Below, one piece after another: positions 57,358 to 64,000 of a stretch of 64,000 nt of DNA. The stretch's first letter is position 1. Every line of letters begins with the position of its first letter. Made by a program: the position numbers and the translations under genes. Source of the DNA: Salidesulfovibrio onnuriiensis (GTDB taxonomy: Bacteria > Desulfobacterota > Desulfovibrionia > Desulfovibrionales > Desulfovibrionaceae); NCBI RefSeq assembly GCF_008001235.1, contig NZ_CP040751.1:1347001-1411000 (forward strand), written 5' to 3'. The notes under the pieces are model-generated. The model was not told the origin of the DNA. It saw only the letters and a list, made by a program, of their open reading frames with translations, and ran no database searches.

Positions 57358-59187
57358 ATGTCGCAGTGCCCGAGACAGGTTTTCCATCTGGAGCCGCCCT
57401 ATGGCGATCCGCTCCGGAAGGCCCTTTTTTCCCTGGTCGCCAAGCCCCTCGCCAAGATTCTTCGCTTCGAGACCCTGAATCGCATGTACGCCGAGGCCGG
57501 CGAGCTGGAGGGCGACTTCATCGACCGCGCCCTGAAGCGGCTCGGCATCAGCTACGAGCTGGAAGGGCAGCCCCTGGAGCGTATCCCCCGGGAGGGGCCG
57601 CTTATGGTGGTGGCCAACCACCCCTTTGGCGCGGTGGAGGGCCTGCTGCTGGTCAAGCTGCTCCGGCAGGTGCGGCCCGACGTCAAGGTCATGGCCAACT
57701 TCCTGCTGGGCGCGATCCCGGAAATGCGCGAGCACCTCATTGCCGTGGATCCCTTTGGATCGGCCGGTTCGGCCAAGGCCAACATCGCGGGCCTCAAGGA
57801 GACCATGCGCTGGCTCAAGGGGGGTGGCCTGCTGGGCGTGTTCCCTGCGGGCGAGGTCTCCAGCCTGGCGGTGCACCGGCGCATGGTGGCCGACCCCGAG
57901 TGGAGCGCCACGGTGGCGGGCATTGCCCGCAAGACCGGGGTGCCGGTGCTGCCCGTGTTCTTCCAGGGCCGCAACAGCGCGCTTTTTCAGGCCGCGGGCC
58001 TGGTGCACCCGAGGCTGCGCACCGTGCTCCTGCCCCATGAGAATCTCAAGCGTTCCAGGACGCCCATCACCGTGACCCTGGGCAGCGTGATCCCGCCCGA
58101 GAAGCTGGCTTCCTTTGCGGGCGACAGGGAGATGGTGGACTACCTGCGCTTCCGCACCCATGTGCTGCGCAGGGAAAAGGAGCGCAAGCGCGACAGGTTC
58201 ATCAAGCCCCGGGAACGGATGCTCGAGCCCCTGGCCAATTCCCGGCCCAGGCACATCCTGGCCAGCGAGGTGGCCGCCCTGCCGGACGAGAACATCCTGC
58301 TCACCTCGGGCCGGTTCACGGTCTTTCAGGCCCGGGCCGAGCGCATCCCCCGCCTCATGCGCGAGATCGGCATGCTGCGCGAAAAGACCTTCCGCGCCGT
58401 GGGCGAGGGCACGGGCAAGCCCCTGGATATCGACAAGTACGACGACTATTACAACCATCTGGTGCTCTGGAACCACGAGGAGCGCGAGGTGGCCGGGGCC
58501 TACCGCTTCGCCATGGCCGACAGGGTCATTGCCCGCTACGGCGTCCGGGGGCTGTATTGCGCGTCCCTGTTCGACTTCGAGCCGGGCGTCATCGAGAACG
58601 TGCAGCCCGCTCTGGAAATGGGCCGCTCGTTCATCACCGAGAAGTACCAGCGCAGCTACCAGCCCCTGCTCCTGCTCTGGAAGGGCATCGCCGCGTTCGT
58701 GACCCGCAATCCCCGCTACGCCACCCTGTTCGGCTGCGTGAGCGTTTCCGGCGATTACTCGCATCTTTCCCATGAACTCATCGTCAACTTTCTGGAGCGC
58801 CACAGCTCCCTGGAAACCATGGCCGGGCAGGTGCGTCCCAAGCTGCCGCCCAAGATAAAGAGTCTCAGGAAGCTCGACCTCCGCGTGCCCGAGGCCGCGT
58901 TCAGCGACCCCGACGACATCGCCACCCTGGTGGGGGACGTGGAAAAGGGCAAGTCCATCCCGGTGCTGCTCAAGCAGTATCTCAAGCTGGGCGGCAAGAT
59001 TCTGGGATTCAACGTGGACCCGGACTTCGGCAACTGCATGGACGGCCTGATCCTGGTGGACCTGCGCAACACCGACCCCAAGATCCTGGCCAGGTTCATG
59101 GGCAGGCCGGAGGCCTGCGCCTTCCTGGCCCACCATCGTCCCGCGCCGTCTGGGCCGGGCCTGACCTCCCTGCAGCCGGCGGCCTAG
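57358..59187 (+). CDS. Bifunctional acyltransferase, OlsF-like (ornithine-lipid type)
   Basis: A 609-residue protein. Residues about 60-270 form a PlsC-like acyltransferase: the NHPFGAVEG box near residue 87 replaces the usual HxxxxD with an HPFGAVE variant, and VFPAGEVSSL follows. Residues about 320-560 resemble the OlsB/hemolysin-type N-acyltransferase (REIGMLREKTFRAVGEG, DDYYNHLVLWNHEEREVAGAYR, ALEMGRSFITEKYQRSY). The fusion is the layout of OlsF, which makes ornithine lipids by N- then O-acylation. The ATG at 57358 follows CGGAGG. Lipid product not provable here. Confidence 0.82.
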   Translation: MSQCPRQVFHLEPPYGDPLRKALFSLVAKPLAKILRFETLNRMYAEAGELEGDFIDRALKRLGISYELEGQPLERIPREGPLMVVANHPFGAVEGLLLVKLLRQVRPDVKVMANFLLGAIPEMREHLIAVDPFGSAGSAKANIAGLKETMRWLKGGGLLGVFPAGEVSSLAVHRRMVADPEWSATVAGIARKTGVPVLPVFFQGRNSALFQAAGLVHPRLRTVLLPHENLKRSRTPITVTLGSVIPPEKLASFAGDREMVDYLRFRTHVLRREKERKRDRFIKPRERMLEPLANSRPRHILASEVAALPDENILLTSGRFTVFQARAERIPRLMREIGMLREKTFRAVGEGTGKPLDIDKYDDYYNHLVLWNHEEREVAGAYRFAMADRVIARYGVRGLYCASLFDFEPGVIENVQPALEMGRSFITEKYQRSYQPLLLLWKGIAAFVTRNPRYATLFGCVSVSGDYSHLSHELIVNFLERHSSLETMAGQVRPKLPPKIKSLRKLDLRVPEAAFSDPDDIATLVGDVEKGKSIPVLLKQYLKLGGKILGFNVDPDFGNCMDGLILVDLRNTDPKILARFMGRPEACAFLAHHRPAPSGPGLTSLQPAA

Positions 59188-59209
59188 GCTGCCACTCCGC
59201 GAACCCCAC

Positions 59210-59239
59210 GGCCCGTTTCCCGGAAGCGGGCCTTTTTTT
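59210..59239 (+). terminator. Terminator after the OlsF-like gene
   Basis: GGCCCG and CGGGCC arms with an 11-base loop are followed by seven Ts. Confidence 0.9.
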
Positions 59240-59319
59240 CGCAGCTAATCATTGCCCCGATTCCTGCGGCGCGGTAACAGGGGAGTATCTTTCAATACTC
59301 TATCCTGCCTGGGGGGACC

Positions 59320-60453
59320 ATGGCCGCACTGCGTCACATTCGTCTTGCCGGATTTTGCCTGTCTCTTTTTGCCGTACTCGCACTTCCCGGCTGCACCGGG
59401 GAGCCTCCCAAACAGGAACGGCCGCCTGTGCCCGTGACCCTGATCCAGGCCAGGGCCGTGGATTCCGAACGGGTGCTCAAGGCCGTGGGCACGGTCAAGG
59501 CCTCCAACTCCGTGACCCTCCAGTCCCAGGTCACGGGACAGATCCTGCGCATCCATTTTCTGGACGGCGACAGGGTCGAGGTCGGCCAGGTGCTCTACAC
59601 CATCGACCCGGAAAGCTACGCCTTCTCGGAGCAGGGTGCCCAGGCCGACGTGGCCCGCGACAGGGCCCAGGCCGAGCAGGCCCGCAAGGAATTTTTGCGC
59701 TTTAAGGCGCTCTACGCCCAGGACGCGGTCTCCAAGGATGAATTCGAGCAGAAAAGGACCGCCTACGAGGCGGCCCAGCGCGCCATGGAGGCGGACCTGG
59801 CCCAGGCGGGCATTGCCGGGCGCAACCTCAAGCTGACCAAGGTCACCGCGCCCATCGACGGCATTGCCGGGAGCACCCGGCTGGACGAGGGCAACCTGGT
59901 CACGGCCGAGCAGAGCGACCTGGTGGTAATCAAGACCGTGGAGCCCGTGGACGTGGTCTTTTCCATCCCGGGCCGCTACCTGACCCAGGTGCGCAGCCAC
60001 GACGTGAACGAAAGCCTGGTCGCCTACGCCGTGCCCCCGGGCAAGGACCACACCCCGTCCAAGGGGGAGCTCACCTTCGTGGACAACTGGATCAACACGG
60101 CCACGGGCATGATCGACCTCAAGGCCCGGTTCTCCAATGCGGACGAGCGGCTCTGGCCCGGCCAGTTCGTGGAGGTGACCCTGGTGCTGGGCTCCCAATC
60201 CGGCACCTACGTGATTCCGGCCCAGGCCGTGCAGAAGGGGCCGGACGGCACCTACCTGTTCGTGGCCGACGGGGCCAAGGCCGCCATGAAGCCGGTGGTG
60301 GTGGACATGCGCAAGGATGATGACGTGATCATCACCAAGGGACTGGCCGAAGGGGACAGGGTGATCACCGAGGGCATGTTCATGCTTGCGCCGGGGACCC
60401 CGGTGCGCGAGGTGGAAAAGGGTGAAGCCGCCAAGGCTGGAGGTGCTTCCTGA
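59320..60453 (+). CDS. RND efflux periplasmic adaptor (membrane fusion protein)
   Basis: A 377-residue lipoprotein (signal ending AVLALPGC). It has the hairpin/lipoyl layout of AcrA-type adaptors: SNSVTLQSQVTGQILRIHFL, an alpha-helical hairpin (DVARDRAQAEQARKEFLRF to AAQRAMEADLAQ), then LTKVTAPIDGIAGS and a beta-barrel domain. It links the inner-membrane pump to an outer-membrane channel; no channel gene is in the window. Its stop overlaps the pump start (TGATG). Confidence 0.94.
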   Translation: MAALRHIRLAGFCLSLFAVLALPGCTGEPPKQERPPVPVTLIQARAVDSERVLKAVGTVKASNSVTLQSQVTGQILRIHFLDGDRVEVGQVLYTIDPESYAFSEQGAQADVARDRAQAEQARKEFLRFKALYAQDAVSKDEFEQKRTAYEAAQRAMEADLAQAGIAGRNLKLTKVTAPIDGIAGSTRLDEGNLVTAEQSDLVVIKTVEPVDVVFSIPGRYLTQVRSHDVNESLVAYAVPPGKDHTPSKGELTFVDNWINTATGMIDLKARFSNADERLWPGQFVEVTLVLGSQSGTYVIPAQAVQKGPDGTYLFVADGAKAAMKPVVVDMRKDDDVIITKGLAEGDRVITEGMFMLAPGTPVREVEKGEAAKAGGAS

Positions 60454-63400
60454 TGCAGGCCACCGAACTGTTCATCAAGCGGCCGGTCATGACCACCCTG
60501 GTCATGCTCGGGCTCCTGTTCTTCGGCATCGTGGCATACCTGGGCATGCCCGTGAGCTACCTGCCCGCCGTGGAGTTCCCGGCCATCCAGGTCACGGCCA
60601 CCTTTTCCGGGGCCAGCCCCAAGGTCATGGCCGCCAGCGTGGCCTCGCCCATGGAGCGTGAGTTCTCGTCCATTGCCGGGCTTCAGTCCATGAGCTCGGT
60701 GAACGCCCTGGGCAGCAGCACCATCACCCTGGTCTTCGACCTGGACCGCAACATCGACGACGCGGCCATGGACGTGCAGGCGGCCATTTCCCGCGCCGAG
60801 GGCGACCTGCCCCCGGAAATGGACGACAAGCCCAGTTTCCAGAAGGTCAACCCGGCGGACAGCCCCATCCTGTACATTTCCCTGCGTTCGGACGCCCTGC
60901 CGCTTTCCACGGTGAACGACTACGCCAAGACCTTCCTGACCCAGACCATTTCCATGATCCCGGGCGTGGCCCAGGTGCTCATCTACGGCGAAAAGAAGTA
61001 TGCCGTGCGCATCCGGCTCAACCCCATGGAGCTGGCTTCGCGCGGGCTGGGCATCGACGAGGTGCGCGAGGCAGTGGGCGCGGCCAACCAGAACCTGCCC
61101 CTGGGCTCCCTGGAGGGCACCGAGCAGAACCTCACCGTGGATGCGGACGGCCAGCTCTACCATGCCGATGAGTACAGGGATCTCATCGTCTCCTACAGGA
61201 ACGGCCAGCCCGTGCGGCTCATCGACCTGGGCGTGGTGGAGGACGGGGTGGAGGACGAGCGGTTCAGCTCCTGGCACAACACCAAGGGCAACCTGACCAT
61301 CGCGGTCAAGCGCCAACCCGGTTCCAACACCATCCGCATCGTGGAGGACATTCGCGCCAAGCTGCCGTGGATCCAGTCCCAGCTTCCGGCCTCCATCAGG
61401 ATGGATATCGTGCACGACGCCAGCGAATTCATCGAGGAGTCGGTGCAGGACGTGAAATTCACCCTGGGCCTTGCCGTGGCCCTGGTCATCCTGGTGGTCT
61501 TCGTGTTCCTGCGCAACATCGCCAGCACCTTCATCTCCTCGGTGGCCATCCCGTTTTCCATCGTGGCCACCTTTGCGGTCATGTACGAGATGGGATTCAC
61601 CCTGGATACCTTTTCGCTCATGGCCCTGACCCTGGCCGTGGGCTTTGTGGTGGACGACGCCATCGTCATGATCGAGAACATCGTGCGCCACCTGGAGATG
61701 GGCAAATCCCCCATGCAGGCCGCCCGCGACGGGGCCAGCGAGATCGGCTTCACCATCATCTCCATGACCCTGTCCCTGGCCATCGTCTTCGTGCCCATCA
61801 TGTTCATGGCCGGGATCGTGGGCCGCGTGCTGCACGAGTTCGCAACCACCATCACCGCGGCCATCCTCGTGTCCGGGGTGGTCTCCCTGTCGCTCACGCC
61901 CATGCTTTCCAGCCGGCTGCTGCGCTCGCGGAGCAGGCTGGCCGAGTCCGACGCCCTCTTTGACTGGCTGCTCGGCAAGTACAAGGCGTCCCTGCATTTC
62001 TGCATCAAGCACCGGTTCACCACCCTCATGGCCTCCTTCGGGCTGCTCGGGCTCACGGTCTTTTTGTTCGTGGTGGTGCCCAAGGGGTTCCTGCCCAGCG
62101 ACGACCAGGGCTTTTTCATGGGCTTTGTGCAGGCGCGGCAGGGTATTTCCTACGCCGCCATGGAAAAGAAGCAGAAACAGCTCATACCCATGTTCGCGGG
62201 CCAGCCGGCCATGGAGGGCCAGATCCAGATCATCGGCGTGCCCGAGAGCAACCAGGGCATGGCCATCGGCATCCTCAAGCCCCAAAGCCAGAGGAAGACG
62301 GGCGTGGACGAAACCATTGCGGCCCTGCGCGGGCCGTCCAACTCGGTGCCGGGCATGGCCTGCTATCTGGTCAACCCGCCCATGATCCAGATCGGCGGCA
62401 AGCAGGCCAAGGGCGACTACCTGTTCACGCTGCTTTCTGCGGATTCGAAACAGCTGTACAAGAGCGCCGAGGCCTTCGAGGAAGAGCTGCGGGGCAACAA
62501 TCTGCTCATGGGCGTGACCAGCGATCTGCAGGTCAGCAGTCCGCAGGTGGAAATCAACATCGACCGCGACATGGCCTCCAGCCTTGGGGTGAGCGTCAGC
62601 GAGATCGAGAACGCCCTGTTCACGGCCTTTGGAGAGCGCAAGGTTTCCACCATCTATGCCTCCATCGACGAGTACAAGGTCATCATGCAGCTCAAGCCCG
62701 AATTCCAGGTCAACATGGACGCCCTGCACATGCTTTACGTGCGCGCGGATTCCGGGGACCTGGTGCGGCTGGACGCCGTGTGCTCCATCGAGGAGGGGGT
62801 GGGGCCGCAGACCATCAACCACACGGGCCAGCTCGAGTCCGTATCCTATTCCTTCAGCGGGGTCCCGGGCACCTCCATGGACCAGATCACCCAGGTCGTG
62901 GCCGGCATGGCCAAAGAAAAGCTGCCGGATACGATCAGCACCATGTTCGAGGGGGCGGCCGGCGCCTTTGCCGAATCCATGAACAGCCTGTTCTTCCTGC
63001 TGTTCATCGCCATCGTGGCCATCTACATCCTGCTCGGCTCGCTCTATGAATCGTTCATCCACCCCGTGACCATCCTTTCCGGGCTGCCCTCGGCGGCCAT
63101 GGGCGGGCTGCTCACCCTGCTGGTCTTCGGGTATGATCTCGACCTCTACGGCATGGTGGGCCTGATCATGCTCATCGGCATCGTCAAGAAGAACTCCATC
63201 ATGGTGGTGGACTTCGCCATTGCCGAGGAAAAGAAGGGCGTGTCCCCGGAAGAGGCCGCCTTCAACGGAGCGATCATCCGCTTCCGGCCCATCATGATGA
63301 CCACGCTTGCGGCCATCATGGGCGCGCTGCCCATCGCCCTGGGCATGGGGGCCGGGGCCGAGGCCCGCCGTCCCCTGGGCCTTGCAGTGGTGGGAGGGCT

Positions 63401-63524
63401 GGCCCTGTCCCAGGTGGTCACCCTGTACCTGACCCCGGTGTTCTATACCTACATGGACGATCTGCAGTCGTGGCTGGACCGCAGCTTCGGCCATGCGGAG
63501 GAAGAGCCGGAACAGGCCGTCTAG
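60453..63524 (+). CDS. RND efflux transporter permease (HAE-1/AcrB family)
   Basis: A 1023-residue inner-membrane pump of normal length with 12 expected helices in two repeats. FIKRPVMTTLVMLGLLFFG starts helix 1. The helix-4 proton-relay region reads LALTLAVGFVVDDAIVMIEN with the paired Asp residues, and KKNSIMVVDFAIAEEK and RFRPIMMTTLAAIMGALPIAL are visible. Periplasmic porter and docking loops lie between. Proton-driven export of drugs, solvents or lipids is expected; substrate unknown. Translationally coupled to the adaptor. Confidence 0.96.
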   Translation: MQATELFIKRPVMTTLVMLGLLFFGIVAYLGMPVSYLPAVEFPAIQVTATFSGASPKVMAASVASPMEREFSSIAGLQSMSSVNALGSSTITLVFDLDRNIDDAAMDVQAAISRAEGDLPPEMDDKPSFQKVNPADSPILYISLRSDALPLSTVNDYAKTFLTQTISMIPGVAQVLIYGEKKYAVRIRLNPMELASRGLGIDEVREAVGAANQNLPLGSLEGTEQNLTVDADGQLYHADEYRDLIVSYRNGQPVRLIDLGVVEDGVEDERFSSWHNTKGNLTIAVKRQPGSNTIRIVEDIRAKLPWIQSQLPASIRMDIVHDASEFIEESVQDVKFTLGLAVALVILVVFVFLRNIASTFISSVAIPFSIVATFAVMYEMGFTLDTFSLMALTLAVGFVVDDAIVMIENIVRHLEMGKSPMQAARDGASEIGFTIISMTLSLAIVFVPIMFMAGIVGRVLHEFATTITAAILVSGVVSLSLTPMLSSRLLRSRSRLAESDALFDWLLGKYKASLHFCIKHRFTTLMASFGLLGLTVFLFVVVPKGFLPSDDQGFFMGFVQARQGISYAAMEKKQKQLIPMFAGQPAMEGQIQIIGVPESNQGMAIGILKPQSQRKTGVDETIAALRGPSNSVPGMACYLVNPPMIQIGGKQAKGDYLFTLLSADSKQLYKSAEAFEEELRGNNLLMGVTSDLQVSSPQVEINIDRDMASSLGVSVSEIENALFTAFGERKVSTIYASIDEYKVIMQLKPEFQVNMDALHMLYVRADSGDLVRLDAVCSIEEGVGPQTINHTGQLESVSYSFSGVPGTSMDQITQVVAGMAKEKLPDTISTMFEGAAGAFAESMNSLFFLLFIAIVAIYILLGSLYESFIHPVTILSGLPSAAMGGLLTLLVFGYDLDLYGMVGLIMLIGIVKKNSIMVVDFAIAEEKKGVSPEEAAFNGAIIRFRPIMMTTLAAIMGALPIALGMGAGAEARRPLGLAVVGGLALSQVVTLYLTPVFYTYMDDLQSWLDRSFGHAEEEPEQAV

Positions 63525-63571
63525 GAAAGGGGAAGGCGGAAGAACGACAATCGTCGGCGATCGTCAGGCGA

Positions 63572-63605
63572 AAAAAAACGGCACCGGAAATCCGGTGCCG
63601 TTTCG
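63572..63605 (-). terminator. Terminator after argC
   Basis: AACGGCACCGG and CCGGTGCCGTT pair around AAAT (plus-strand reading) and, on the minus strand, are followed by eight Ts. It also lies downstream of the convergent RND gene. Confidence 0.9.
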
Positions 63606-63615
63606 CGTCTGTCGT

Positions 63616-64000
63616 CTAGGGCATCATGGGCGCCGTGGGCAGCCCGGTGGCAAGGGGCAGCCCGCACATGAGGTTGGCGTTGGCCAGCGCCTGGCCGGAA
63701 GCGCCCCTGCAGAGGTTGTCGATGGCCGAAACAATGACCAGCCGGTGGGTGCGCGGGTCCACCACCAGACCGATGTCGCAGAAGATGGTGCCGCGCACGA
63801 AACGGGTCTCGGGAAGCTGGCCCTTGGGCAGCACGCGCACATGGGGCTTGCCCGCGTAGAATTTCGTGTAGGCCGCGTGGATGGCGTCCAGGTCCGCGTC
63901 CCCGGCGAGCTTGGTGTAGATGGTGGACAGGATGCCCCGGTCGATGGGCAGCAGGTGGGTGCTGAAGGACAGGGTGACGTCCGCGCCCGCCAGCTTGGAA
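63616..64000 (-). CDS. argC: N-acetyl-gamma-glutamyl-phosphate reductase, C-terminal part (partial)
   Basis: The minus-strand frame is open from the window edge to a TAG at 63616-63618, about 127 residues. STHLLPIDRGILSTIYTKL and VLPKGQLPETRFVRGT, then AIDNLCRGASGQALANAN, are ArgC hallmarks (the last holds the conserved NLxKGAxGQAxQN region). The enzyme makes N-acetylglutamate semialdehyde in arginine synthesis. The N-terminal NADP-binding half lies outside the window. Confidence 0.94.
   Translation of the reverse strand, partial: SKLAGADVTLSFSTHLLPIDRGILSTIYTKLAGDADLDAIHAAYTKFYAGKPHVRVLPKGQLPETRFVRGTIFCDIGLVVDPRTHRLVIVSAIDNLCRGASGQALANANLMCGLPLATGLPTAPMMP

Noticed and set aside
60252..63494. 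A 1080-codon minus-strand frame opposite the RND pump
   Set aside because: It mirrors the codon structure of the RND gene, is rich in His and Gly, and has no recognisable motif.

Overview
This window is GC-rich, densely coded DNA most consistent with a sulfate-reducing bacterium of the Desulfovibrionales (Desulfovibrio/Pseudodesulfovibrio type). The assignment is inferred from gene content: a heterodisulfide-reductase/Mvh-type hydrogenase operon using selenocysteine, many two-component systems with sensor-fused kinases, a TRAP transporter, molybdenum-cofactor genes and a full-length ADP-forming acetyl-CoA synthetase. No rRNA gene is present, so the species cannot be named.

Layout. Positions 1-7944 are one end of a genomic island: the tail of hsdR, then hsdM, hsdS, an AAA ATPase and an HNH nuclease (a type I restriction system joined to a Septu/PtuAB-like pair), an IS3-type remnant and a tyrosine integrase ending against a tRNA-Thr(CGU) gene. 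The ATPase frame is broken by one base near 5087. From 8126 to 17147 lie sensory genes: a LivK-type lipoprotein, histidine kinase and REC-STAS regulator in one operon, an EAL/HDOD protein, and a PAS/GAF kinase followed by a FIST protein. From 17163 to 24586 come a thioredoxin-like protein, a lone IS1595-like transposase, molybdenum-cofactor genes (moeA-like, mobB, mobA, a MobB/Fe-S protein) and an acyl-CoA synthetase. An AT-rich membrane gene follows, then a tryptophan-use operon (HTH regulator, tnaA, NSS transporter, 39-residue MetS-like subunit, ridA).

The most striking part is 30485-38405. A hydrogenase maturation protease, mvhA, mvhG, mvhD, a long hdrA and an hdrC-hdrB fusion lie on the minus strand. 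Four of these five structural genes contain an in-frame TGA exactly where the family has a metal-ligand or conserved cysteine. Each TGA is followed by a stem-loop, and in three of the four the loop starts exactly 22 nt after the TGA. I read them as four clustered selenoproteins of an electron-bifurcating, [NiFeSe] hydrogenase-linked Hdr complex. Ordinary gene calling would truncate or split all four.

From 38778 to 50300 there is a divergent kinase/NtrC-type regulator pair, an AT-rich orphan with nuclease-like features, and a TRAP transporter operon ending in two iron-sulfur L-serine dehydratases. The TRAP operon is preceded by two palindromes and a -24/-12-like element, suggesting sigma-54 control. 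From 50519 to 54563 an AT-rich block with a ferredoxin-like secreted protein lies between two copies of a 44-bp repeat carrying a Fur-box-like sequence; the downstream copy precedes an outer-membrane protein and an iron-type binding protein. The right end holds groES-groEL, a small conserved-looking protein, an OlsF-like bifunctional acyltransferase, an RND efflux pair and the end of argC.
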